Positions 46,963-53,876 of a stretch of 64,000 nucleotides of DNA are shown here, in pieces. This DNA comes from Paenibacillus sp. GSMTC-2017 (lineage in GTDB: Bacteria; Bacillota; Bacilli; Paenibacillales; Paenibacillaceae): contig NZ_JAECMT010000001.1 of assembly GCF_016019935.1 (NCBI RefSeq), positions 1,182,774-1,246,773 on the forward strand, given 5' to 3'. How positions within the stretch are numbered: position 1 is the stretch's first letter; every line of letters starts with the position of its first letter. Below the pieces are notes generated by a model, which worked only from the letters and a program-made list of their open reading frames with translations, searched no databases and was not told where the DNA came from. Both the position numbers and the translations under genes were made by a program.

Positions 46963-47001
46963 AACACCTCCAAAAAAAATACGTTATCCGACATATGATC
47001 C

Positions 47002-47667
47002 TCAAACGTTCTTTTTATTCAATATAGCACCAATGATGTGCGCTCCAGCAAAAGTTAAAGATTGTTTTGCCTCTAGCGCTTTACTGTGTGTAGTCTTACC
47101 ACAGTTCAATAGCAGTACAACTCCATCACATTTGTTCACTAGCGCATTTGTGTCAGGGACATTAAGAACCGGAGGACAATCAATGACGATTCGATCATAT
47201 CGTTTGGTAGCCATCTCAATAATTTCTTTCATCGATTGAGAATCTAACATATCCGCAGAATTCGTATAGCTAAGTCCACTTGTTAACAACTCGAGACCTT
47301 CAACCTCAGTAGCATGTGTTGCCTCTGCGAAAGTTAACTGTTGCGTTAGTACATTGGACAATCCTGGTGAAATTTGTGCGTTAAAAATTTTATGAAGCAC
47401 AGGATTACGAAAATTTGCATCGATTAGGAGCACTTGGTCCCCTCTTTGTGCCATACTTATTGCTAAATTAATCGCTGCTGTTGATTTTCCATCTCCATCT
47501 GATGGGGACGTAACAAGAATCGATCGGATAGAACGACCATCAGAAGCATATTGAATATTGTTACGAATTGTTCTATATTGTTCAGAAATTTTATGTGTGG
47601 GATTCAGATACGCCACCAAACTTCGATTAGCTACTCTTTTGGCGATCTTTGATCGTTCACGAACCAA
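47002..47667 (-). CDS. epsB: CpsD/CapB-type bacterial tyrosine kinase
   Basis: Cytoplasmic P-loop kinase that partners the Wzz/EpsA-like membrane protein to control polymer length. Walker A is SPSDGDGKST, Walker A' is VLLIDANFRNPV and Walker B is RIVIDCPPV. The N-terminal RTIRNNIQYAS motif drives ring formation. The chain ends AILNKKNV, so the usual C-terminal tyrosine cluster is missing. TTG 47667 (AGGAG 8 bp upstream) is better supported than GTG 47676. It overlaps the upstream gene by 11 bp. Confidence 0.9.
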   Translation of the reverse strand: MVRERSKIAKRVANRSLVAYLNPTHKISEQYRTIRNNIQYASDGRSIRSILVTSPSDGDGKSTAAINLAISMAQRGDQVLLIDANFRNPVLHKIFNAQISPGLSNVLTQQLTFAEATHATEVEGLELLTSGLSYTNSADMLDSQSMKEIIEMATKRYDRIVIDCPPVLNVPDTNALVNKCDGVVLLLNCGKTTHSKALEAKQSLTFAGAHIIGAILNKKNV

Positions 47668-48388
47668 TTGTCTCACTCCTAACCATTGCAGGTTTTTGTT
47701 TCTTATCTACAGAAGAAGTATGTCTCCTTCTAATCTTTGATACTTGACCAAGTACTGTAATTCCTAATAAACTTTCAACATCTTGTTCTGTACGGATTGA
47801 ATCATCAAGCGATTCCAGTAGGAAAGCTAAGCTAACACTTAGAATAAGGCCGACGATAAAGGCAATATAAACGATCGTGTTACTTTTTTCATTAATCGGA
47901 AATGGCTCTACCTCAGCCGCTGTCAAAAGTTGAATGCTGCGAACATCCAGTGTATCCGCTGCAACAACTTTAAAATGTTCCACAACCGAATTAGCAATAT
48001 CCGCTGCTCTTTCAGGATTCGAATCTACTACCGATATTACAGTGATCAGTGAAGAATCTACACTGTTCACACGAATTTGACTTCGTAATTCGCTAACGGA
48101 TCTATCGAGTTCTAATTGTTTTATAACTTCATTTAACACAATTGGCTCACGAACTAATGCCCTAACTGTTGTCATCATGTCGTTGGATGCAGCGATGATA
48201 AGCCTTGAAGAAGAATTATAAATATTAGGTTCAGATTGAGAGTTGTACAGAAATCCAAATGTCGTAAGTAATCCTGTTATCAAAATAATGAGCCAAAGTC
48301 TTCGTTTTATTGTATTAAATAATTTCCGTAAATCGATCTCTTTTTCTACCGGTACATTATTTCTATCACTGACTCGTTTCGTTTCCAT
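47657..48388 (-). CDS. epsA: Chain-length determinant / kinase activator, EpsA-like (Wzz)
   Basis: 243-aa membrane protein with two transmembrane helices (about 30-50 and 172-193) flanking an extracytoplasmic helical region. It opens EIDLRKLFNTIKRRLWLIIL. The Pro-rich region before TM2 (EVEPFPINEKSNTIVYIAFI) and the cytoplasmic tail (LAFLLESLDDSIRTEQDVES, then LLGITVLGQV) are typical of YveK/EpsA. It heads the eps operon, and its promoter carries two SinR-like sites. Confidence 0.92.
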   Translation of the reverse strand: METKRVSDRNNVPVEKEIDLRKLFNTIKRRLWLIILITGLLTTFGFLYNSQSEPNIYNSSSRLIIAASNDMMTTVRALVREPIVLNEVIKQLELDRSVSELRSQIRVNSVDSSLITVISVVDSNPERAADIANSVVEHFKVVAADTLDVRSIQLLTAAEVEPFPINEKSNTIVYIAFIVGLILSVSLAFLLESLDDSIRTEQDVESLLGITVLGQVSKIRRRHTSSVDKKQKPAMVRSETIGS

Positions 48389-48407
48389 GTATACACCCGC
48401 TTATATT

Positions 48408-48461
48408 GTTAGTTATAAAGAACACTAACGCAATTATAGTTCTTTATATAGAACAAGTCAA
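48408..48461 (-). promoter_or_regulatory. eps operon promoter with operator filling the spacer
   Basis: Minus-strand promoter TTGACT (48456-48461), 17 bp, TATAAT (48433-48438). The palindrome-like GTTCTTTATATAGAAC occupies 48439-48454, that is, the whole spacer but one base. A second copy, GTTAGTTATAAAGAAC (48408-48423), begins about 10 bp after the -10, over the start site. This looks like tight repression of a near-consensus promoter. Confidence 0.88.
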
Positions 48462-48491
48462 CATTAATATGCCCTCTTCTACCCCATTCAT

Positions 48492-48905
48492 TTAATGATC
48501 GATGTGGAGTATGATAATGTTCGACTTCTTTCTAGAATCAATGCCAGCGTATTCCCTGCTCTTTCCTTGTTCTTCTTTCCACTTGTTCGATCGAACGAGA
48601 TCTTTTAATGCACGGAAATCCCCTTTACTCATTCCTTCATCCACTGCATCTCTAATGATTGAATGCCATTCTTCATCGAGCACCTCATCGACCCATACTT
48701 TTGGTGAAAGATCTTCACCAAGCAAAAATTCAATGTTAGTATCGAGGTGGAATGCAATTTTGGCCAATACTTGTAGTGAAGGGTTGTTCTGAACATTTCG
48801 TTCGATATAACTTAAATAAGATTTCGAAACACCTGCTAAATCGGCAAGCTTCGTGATGGAATAACCCTTTTTTTCTCTAAGCGATTTAATCCGTTCCCCA
48901 ATCAT
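48492..48905 (-). CDS. SinR-like repressor at the head of the eps locus
   Basis: 137-aa XRE-family regulator. The N-terminal helix-turn-helix (MIGERIKSLREKKGYSITKL, SKSYLSYIERNVQNNPSLQV) is the SinR type, and VLDEEWHSIIRDAVDEGMSK with DFRALKDLVRSNKW is a SinI-like hook. A C-terminal extension of about 25 residues ending NIIILHIDH is unusual. AAGGAG lies 7 bp from the ATG. Its own promoter has a GTTCT palindrome in the spacer, implying autoregulation. It is transcribed toward the eps operon and is a paralogue of the lasso-side regulator at 21182. Confidence 0.92.
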   Translation of the reverse strand: MIGERIKSLREKKGYSITKLADLAGVSKSYLSYIERNVQNNPSLQVLAKIAFHLDTNIEFLLGEDLSPKVWVDEVLDEEWHSIIRDAVDEGMSKGDFRALKDLVRSNKWKEEQGKSREYAGIDSRKKSNIIILHIDH

Positions 48906-48991
48906 AATATTCTCCTTCAGTCAGATTAGATCCGTACTATTACTACAAGCGCAAACGTGTATCGGGAGTCTTTATAACGGACAATAACTAT

Positions 48992-49020
48992 ATTTTAGTT
49001 CTTTAAAGAGAACAGGTCAA
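48992..49020 (-). promoter_or_regulatory. Promoter of the SinR-like gene with operator in the spacer
   Basis: Minus-strand TTGACC (49015-49020), 17 bp, TAAAAT (48992-48997). GTTCTTTAAAGAGAAC (48998-49013) exactly fills the spacer, the same architecture as the eps promoter. Confidence 0.85.
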
Positions 49021-49063
49021 TAGCTGGACCTCTCTTATTTCTATCCATTGCTCATGTTAGCTT

Positions 49064-49079
49064 GTTCTTTATAAAGAAC
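49064..49079. promoter_or_regulatory. Perfect SinR-like palindrome upstream of the repressor gene
   Basis: GTTCTTTATAAAGAAC, 16 bp and fully symmetric, lies 44 bp upstream of the -35 of the SinR-like gene. It could allow cooperative binding or looping with the spacer site. Confidence 0.75.
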
Positions 49080-49097
49080 TCATTTATTCGTAAATAC

Positions 49098-49131
49098 AAA
49101 AAAAGCTAGACCCGTTACTGCAGTGGCCTAG
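49098..49131 (-). terminator. Terminator at the edge of the toxin-remnant region
   Basis: Minus-strand CTAGGCC pairs with GGTCTAG (one G-U), with the self-complementary ACTGCAGT in the loop and seven T residues after. It ends transcripts coming from the minus-strand genes beyond 49160 and insulates the SinR-like promoter. Confidence 0.7.
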
Positions 49132-49163
49132 TCCTTTACTTCTGTAAATCACTATTTCTAACG

Positions 49164-49238
49164 TTAATACTTTGGTACATTTTCAAAATCAATCTTAATA
49201 GTAGTTGCCTGTCCGAATGCTTGTAATGTAACCTTTAT
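49164..49238 (-). pseudogene. 3' remnant of an unrecognised minus-strand gene
   Basis: A minus-strand frame encodes KVTLQAFGQATTIKIDFENV followed by PKY and a stop at 49164-49166, just before a terminator. It has no start or ribosome site, so it appears to be the tail of a deleted gene. I do not recognise the family. Confidence 0.4.
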
Positions 49239-49276
49239 TGATACGATTAAATAAATGAAGAAGAGAGAGCATTTAT

Positions 49277-49426
49277 ATGAATGTTTTGACAGTAACTGAT
49301 GCTGTCCAACTTAATATTCCCAATAAAATCGATACGATAGAATTATTAAAGCGTATGTCTGCACAGGGGCTATGTAAGCCTTATTGTGAATTAGTACTTG
49401 TATCGTCTAAGCGTCCAACTTATTAA
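49277..49426 (+). CDS. Possible 49-aa protein of unknown function
   Basis: Isolated plus-strand frame starting MNVLTVTDAVQLNIPNKIDT and ending LVSSKRPTY, with a purine-rich AAGAAGAGAGAG 7 bp upstream. It has two Cys in GLCKPYCE and no hydrophobic segment. It could be a real small gene or a fragment from the surrounding decayed region. I do not recognise it. Confidence 0.4.
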   Translation: MNVLTVTDAVQLNIPNKIDTIELLKRMSAQGLCKPYCELVLVSSKRPTY

Positions 49427-49508
49427 TACTTGGAGGTTATTCAACCAAAGCTGAGCGTATACTCTGTTCTTATTAGCTCGAATAATTCAATTTTTTTTAG
49501 ATACCATT

Positions 49509-49958
49509 TCATTCTATAGGTATTTGAAAATATTGTTTCACGCACAATGGAACATCATTCAAGTTGGGTCGTTCCATCAAGCTTACTAGCAAATCATTTT
49601 CATTGTTAATGTTGTTGAACTCATCTAGGATTTCTTTGTTAATAAAACGCGCCAACTTCTCTTTTCTTACAATGTCCGCAATAGGAGTATCTAAATCTAA
49701 TATCTCCATAATTGTTGCATTTTCTTCATTTTCCATTGAACTAAGTCCATTGAAAATATGCATCTCAAAACCACCAAGCTCTAGCTTCTGAATAATATAC
49801 CCATAATTAACATAGTAGCTATTACTGTAATATGATTTTGTAAGCTTAATAGTTTTAGTTAATCCATTGTTAGTATATCTCCATCTATGCCCTTTTCTAG
49901 TGAATAAATATGGGGTAAATAGACTATTTAAAAATTCAACAAACTCCGTTTTATTCAC
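49509..49958 (-). CDS. DUF4304-like protein, possible immunity protein
   Basis: 149-aa soluble protein. FVEFLNSLFTPYLFTRKGHR and RYTNNGLTKTIKLTKSYYSN, then YYVNYGYII, resemble DUF4304-type proteins, which are common beside RHS/polymorphic toxins. GTG 49958 has GGAGGGG upstream. A second protein of the same general type is at 51220. It appears intact, unlike several neighbours. Toxin neutralisation is inferred from context only. Confidence 0.65.
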   Translation of the reverse strand: MNKTEFVEFLNSLFTPYLFTRKGHRWRYTNNGLTKTIKLTKSYYSNSYYVNYGYIIQKLELGGFEMHIFNGLSSMENEENATIMEILDLDTPIADIVRKEKLARFINKEILDEFNNINNENDLLVSLMERPNLNDVPLCVKQYFQIPIE

Positions 49959-49982
49959 ATTTCCCCTCCTTCATAACTGAAT

Positions 49983-50254
49983 TTATTTCAACTTACATTG
50001 ATCTAAATATAGCTTTTCACCATTCATAAACTTCTCCGCATTAGAGATTAATCGCTGAATATTTTTCTCCTTAGAATATAATGTTGGGTCATAGCCATCA
50101 AATCCAATTCATGTGCTTGATTTTCTAAGAATCTTTCCATAGCATATATTTGAGCTTCACTTATACTAAAAATCTTCATCCTAAGACCCTCTAATATTGT
50201 CGCCCAACTACAATGAAGATCGTATTTAGTTATTACATTTATGTTAGTTATCAT
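49983..50254 (-). pseudogene. Frameshifted small gene, possibly DUF2247-like
   Basis: ATG 50254 (AGGAG 6 bp upstream) begins MITNINVITKYDLHCSWATI and is readable to about FLENQAHEL. There a one-base indel shifts frame near 50104. The other frame continues FDGYDPTLYSKEKNIQRLIS, then NAEKFMNGEKLYLDQCKLK, to a stop at 49983-49985. Joining them gives about 90 aa. The opening recalls DUF2247 proteins found near toxins, but this is weak. The upstream gene overlaps its start. Confidence 0.6.
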
Positions 50255-50645
50255 TTTTTCTCCTATGATCAAAACGATTATTTATCCCTTCAACATCAAA
50301 AAGATAGGCATAAAACCCTTCGTATAAAGCACCGTGTTCCTTTAGTGACTGCTTAGTTTCCACATCTATCAGGTCAATCCGCATATCATCTGCCAATTGA
50401 TCGCCACCATCAATCATCACAAGAAAGGAGTGTACTACACCTTTAATAATTTCATTTTGTATTCGCTGAAAGGCTTCTTGATCTTCACGTGTAATTAATT
50501 TCTGTTGTAATAACTTGTAGCTATCCGCATATTCGGACCAAATGAGATCAGATGTAGGTTTAAGACTATCAGTCGCTTCTCGTGCCCAATAATCTTTAAT
50601 CCATTTAAGATTTTGAAAAAGTAATGTATGTTTATCCAATCTCAT
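50244..50645 (-). CDS. Hypothetical protein in immunity-like cluster
   Basis: 133-aa acidic/charged protein beginning with DKHTLLFQNLKWIKDYWARE and containing HSFLVMIDGGDQLADDMRID. ATG 50645 lies only 2 bp from GGAGG, while the in-frame TTG at 50639 has ideal 8-bp spacing, so the shorter version is likely. The central MIDGGDQLAD and FYAYLFDVEG segments suggest a compact alpha/beta protein of the immunity type. I do not recognise a named family. It appears intact. Confidence 0.6.
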   Translation of the reverse strand: MRLDKHTLLFQNLKWIKDYWAREATDSLKPTSDLIWSEYADSYKLLQQKLITREDQEAFQRIQNEIIKGVVHSFLVMIDGGDQLADDMRIDLIDVETKQSLKEHGALYEGFYAYLFDVEGINNRFDHRRKNDN

Positions 50646-50736
50646 TACCTCCAGATTTGTACCTATTCACTTCGTACTTTGTTTTTTATACGTTTATATA
50701 TTCAAGGTTCGGTTCGGTAATAGATATTCCGAGTTC

Positions 50737-50910
50737 TTAACAGTAAACAATGACCATTCGCTGTAAAAATAATGAGCCTTCATCCGTATTTCTATAAGAC
50801 AATACTCCCTCTTCAAACTTAAAAATAATTTTGTTTTTATTACTTTCATCATAAAATTCTAAAATCACTCCAGCGTTACTATCGATAAATATCTCATTTA
50901 TTATCTTTTA
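50737..50910 (-). pseudogene. Degraded gene fragment
   Basis: A minus-strand frame reads INEIFIDSNAGVILEFYDES, then NKNKIIFKFEEGVLSYRNTD, to a stop at 50737-50739. There is no start codon; an upstream frame (FQWIPIKDNK, stop) runs into it, implying a frameshift or deletion. Protein-like composition supports a remnant rather than chance. The family is not recognised. Confidence 0.45.
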
Positions 50911-50980
50911 TGGGAATCCATTGAAAGGTTACCAGCGTGCCCACTGTTCCAAAACGGTTCCCCCTACTAATAAATACGAA

Positions 50981-51168
50981 CTAAAGTACTTGTTTCATAT
51001 ACTCGTCACAAACTTCCTGAATTTTTTGTCTACATATTCTTTTCCATTTTTCTTTTAATTTAGCTTCTTCATTGGATCGCTCTCACTTGAAAGCATTTCT
51101 CCACGAAAACCTATCCATACATCTATATCTCTCTGAGATTCCATATTTATTAAAATAAATCTCTTAAC
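50981..51168 (-). pseudogene. Degraded small gene, frameshifted
   Basis: VKRFILINMESQRDIDVWIG followed by FRGEMLSSESD in one frame continues in another as NEEAKLKEKWKRICRQKIQE, then VCDEYMKQVL, to a stop at 50981-50983. One indel near 51080 joins them. No ribosome site is evident. It is part of the 575-bp stretch (50646-51219) that holds only such fragments. Confidence 0.5.
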
Positions 51169-51219
51169 TGTTCTTCATTTAAGTTTTCACTTTAGAAAAA
51201 CTGCCAATGTGCAATACAA

Positions 51220-51663
51220 TCATTCTTCAATTCCTAAATATTTTTTAGCTAAAAGTCTTGTTTGAAATAACCTAATGGGTTCATCATCCAATAATTTTTT
51301 AAGTGCCTTAATAGTTAAAGTTGAACTTGTCCAATATGAAATATTTTTCTCTATTGAGTTAATTAACACTTCTGTATCATGAATTTCATCTACAACAAAA
51401 CAATCAACCTTTTTACCATTAGCTTCAATACTAAATCTACCCCTTATATCTCCATCAACATCCCGTGGATAACCTAGGTCAGGATTTAACGCTCTTATTA
51501 TTAACCCCACATTAATATAATAACAATCCGAATAACTTGACCTTTGAAGCCCCAGTGAGCAAATAACCTCATCAGTTCCTTTATAATAGTACTTACCCGA
51601 TTTTTTAAATTCATTTTGTAGTAAACATTTATCTATAGTCTGTCTAAATTCCTTATTATCCAA
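51220..51663 (-). CDS. DUF4304-like protein, possible immunity protein
   Basis: 147-aa protein with FRQTIDKCLLQNEFKKSGKY, YYKGTDEVICSLGLQRSSYS and YYINVGLIIRALNPDL, the DUF4304 pattern. TTG 51663 has GAGGTGG 7-8 bp upstream and is preferred to GTG 51675. It looks intact and differs in sequence from the member at 49509, so the two are not recent duplicates. Proteins of this group often sit behind RHS or WapA toxins. Function as an immunity protein is inferred. Confidence 0.65.
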   Translation of the reverse strand: MDNKEFRQTIDKCLLQNEFKKSGKYYYKGTDEVICSLGLQRSSYSDCYYINVGLIIRALNPDLGYPRDVDGDIRGRFSIEANGKKVDCFVVDEIHDTEVLINSIEKNISYWTSSTLTIKALKKLLDDEPIRLFQTRLLAKKYLGIEE

Positions 51664-51770
51664 AATATTCCCCACCTCTGTACGCGTCTAGTTTACTCTG
51701 AGTCTTATCTTTAACTAAAAGCGTGCTGTTAATTAAATAATGTATTTATTCGGAGCCGGAAAACTCAAGC

Positions 51771-51806
51771 AAAAAAGATACCCCAAAGATAAATTTCCTT
51801 GGGGTA
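51771..51806 (-). terminator. Rho-independent terminator after the 51816 gene
   Basis: Minus-strand ACCCCAA / TTGGGGT stem with an AT-rich loop followed by six T residues, directly after the stop of the gene at 51816. Confidence 0.8.
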
Positions 51807-51815
51807 AAAGAAATA

Positions 51816-52301
51816 TTACAACCGATTAACAATGTCTTTCATTTGAGTTACACCTGCTTTAAGTTCGATTAAGCAAGTATCATCATCAGTCGCAGGCTCA
51901 TAACCAAATCTTACAGATTCAATATGATAACGCTCCATTAATGATAAGAAATATTCCATTAGTTCCAAGCACTTTTTTTTGTCTAGAATATTGTCCACAA
52001 TCCAATCTGACTCAGAAAAGTTAATGTCAATCGTACAGAACTCTTCATTAAATGAAAATACGATCAAAAACTCTTCCAACACCGTACCCAACTGTAGTTC
52101 CTTTACGGTAATTGTACCCGTAGCAGGTTTTGTGAAAAAATCAGAAAAGCTAGCTATTTCATGAAACTCCTTATCCCTTTCCTCATCGTTGTCATAGAAG
52201 TGAGAGGACTTAATGTTATCAGCTGTAAGTTTAAACTCATCAAAAAGCAGTTTATCTAAATATACAGTTCTTAAGTTAAATACTACTTCAAGAAATTCCA
52301 C
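51816..52301 (-). CDS. Hypothetical acidic protein, immunity-like
   Basis: 161-aa very acidic protein: MEFLEVVFNLRTVYLDKLLF, then DEFKLTADNIKSSHFYDNDE, SFNEEFCTIDINFSESDWIV and an acidic helical end. GTG 52301 has AAGGTG upstream. Such small, acidic, orphan proteins behind an RHS stub are typically immunity proteins, but no family is recognised. It ends at its own terminator. Upstream, 52302-52470 holds a GTGAGG/CCTCAC hairpin (about 52359-52382) and no gene. Confidence 0.6.
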   Translation of the reverse strand: MEFLEVVFNLRTVYLDKLLFDEFKLTADNIKSSHFYDNDEERDKEFHEIASFSDFFTKPATGTITVKELQLGTVLEEFLIVFSFNEEFCTIDINFSESDWIVDNILDKKKCLELMEYFLSLMERYHIESVRFGYEPATDDDTCLIELKAGVTQMKDIVNRL

Positions 52302-52470
52302 ATCTTCACCTTCTGGTTGTTTATTTAGTTCATTGCTGGAAGATTGGATAATCCGACGGTGAGGCTAACCCTATACCTCACTTTTTATATGGGGTATGTG
52401 CAATTGGACTTTTCGGACAAACCCGTTGACTTGCCTCACTAAGACGAATTACATTGATATAGAATATTTT

Positions 52471-52817
52471 TTAAATATTGCTTTCTTTAAAATATTCATC
52501 AATAGCATCTTCATCACTACACCCCACAATTAATCTACTACTATCTGGTGTCAAAAATATCCCTAAAAGTTTGAGTCATCATTTCATTATTAACTGGTTC
52601 TATATGATAATGTTTGCCCTCCTTATAATTATGTGCCAATCTTATCAACTCTGTTCCTAAACCTAAAAGAGCATTTTTACTCAAAAATAATGATACGTAT
52701 GAAGATCTTGTTATTTCATCTCCATTATTATCGAATACTTGTAATACGCCCACATTATTTGCTTGTTTTTCAAAATCGTCACATTCTTCATTTGCTATAT
52801 CAATTACATATTTCACA
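52471..52817 (-). pseudogene. Frameshifted immunity-type gene
   Basis: GTG 52817 (GGAAGGAG 10 bp upstream) begins MKYVIDIANEECDDFEKQAN and is open through KEGKHYHIEPVNNEMMTQTF. An extra base then shifts it to a stop at 52541. The other frame continues GIFLTPDSSRLIVGCSDEDA, then IDEYFKESNI, to a stop at 52471-52473. The restored product of about 115 aa resembles immunity proteins of polymorphic toxins (Imm32-like is my weak guess). It directly follows the toxin tail at 52841, the expected toxin-immunity order. Confidence 0.7.
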
Positions 52818-52840
52818 ACATTCTTACTCCTTCCTAAAAT

Positions 52841-53028
52841 CAATCGATTATATTCCCCTTCTTATCCATCACAATAGGATACGACTCTCTAGATTTCCAT
52901 GTGCCAGCAAATGTTTTAGTCTGAATTTCTACATTGTAATGATCTACAGCATTAGAGTACTTAGGTCTAATTGGTTGCACATATACTTTAGTATCTCTTT
53001 TAAATACTATTAATAAAGACCCAAAAAA
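52841..53028 (-). pseudogene. Toxin C-terminal tail remnant
   Basis: A minus-strand frame without a start reads VFKRDTKVYVQPIRPKYSNA, VDHYNVEIQTKTFAGTWKSR and ESYPIVMDKKGNIID, then stops at 52841-52843. It lies 23 bp before the immunity-type gene. The composition and position fit the last 60 residues of an RHS-linked toxin domain whose upstream part has been deleted. The domain family is not identified. Confidence 0.5.
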
Positions 53029-53080
53029 CTAAATGATCGGATTGCAAACAATAAAATGCCTCTTTTACCTCTTGCATTTA

Positions 53081-53131
53081 AACTAAAAAATAAGATGACT
53101 ACTAAACCAATAGCCATCTTATTTTTTAGTT
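53081..53131. terminator. Bidirectional terminator, 17-bp perfect stem
   Basis: AACTAAAAAATAAGATG (53081-53097) pairs with CATCTTATTTTTTAGTT (53115-53131) around a 17-nt loop. It follows the stop of the broken gene at 53166. Confidence 0.75.
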
Positions 53132-53165
53132 ACCTATACGAAACATCTATAGTTGTTTATAAACA

Positions 53166-53587
53166 ATTAACCATCTTGAGTAATAAGTGACTCCCATCTC
53201 TTTTCCATAATTTCATCAATCGTTGGTTCTTCTACTTTGACCTCATTTTCCTTATAATTTTCTACTTTATATGAAAACATGTCTTCCCATTGTGTGAAAA
53301 AACATAACCTGTAATCTAGCTGGAGAACCATTACTAAAACTTAATTCAAGAGTAGATAGAGCAAATTGATTTATCGTTTCCATTGAGAGAGTTGTAGAAA
53401 ATTCCTCAATTCCTTCCCAAACTAAATTAAAATCCACCTTATTCGGAGTTATTTTAAACATACTCATATCTCCAAAAGATGCATCAATAGCTATAAATTT
53501 TTCAATTTACATTTTAATTTTATTGGCATCATAAGGACTTTTAATACAAGAACTAATTATTAAATACTCTCCATGACCTATATGCAT
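53166..53587 (-). pseudogene. Immunity-type gene broken by a stop and a frameshift
   Basis: ATG 53587 has GTGAGGAG 5 bp upstream and begins MHIGHGEYLIISSCIKSPYD. An in-frame TAA follows KIKM near 53510. The same frame then continues IEKFIAIDASFGDMSMFKIT and FNLVWEGIEEFSTTLSMETI to LQVMFF, where a run of six T shifts the frame (near 53300). Removing one T gives TQWEDMFSYKVENYKENEVK and an end at EKRWESLITQDG. Two independent lesions argue for a real pseudogene rather than a sequencing error. It lies 49 bp after the RHS stub. Confidence 0.75.
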
Positions 53588-53636
53588 AATTGCTCCTCAC
53601 TTTAATCCGAACTTTATCATTTGTGCACCACTGAGT

Positions 53637-53816
53637 CTAACCATGTATTATAGGTCCAGCTAATTCGCCCGATGGATCAGCCGTCATAACGGGATTATCC
53701 ATCAAATAAGTAAACGGATTGAGACCAACTGGTTCATTTAAGATAAATCCAATACGATCCTTCGACAAAAACCGTCCGATCTGCGGATCATAATAACGTG
53801 CATTTAAATAATATTG
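53637..53816 (-). pseudogene. RHS-repeat protein C-terminal core remnant
   Basis: The minus-strand frame reads QYYLNARYYDPQIGRFLSKD, then LNEPVGLNPFTYLMDNPVMT and ADPSGELAGPIIHG, then stops. YYLNARYYDPxxGRFLSxD and LNPxTYxxxNPVxxxDPSGE are the hallmark end of RHS/YD-repeat cores just before the variable toxin domain. A TAG lies upstream in frame and there is no start, so the large body of the protein has been lost. The toxin domain is also missing. Confidence 0.88.
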
Positions 53817-53876
53817 GCTTATCTAGGAGTTCCTAAATGAGAGATTAAAGAGGAGGACAGTTGCCTACATCCTGCC

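Noticed and set aside
52355..52392. GTGAGG/CCTCAC hairpin followed by TTTTT on the plus strand
   Set aside because: Resembles a plus-strand terminator, but no plus-strand gene precedes it, so I do not list it as a terminator.
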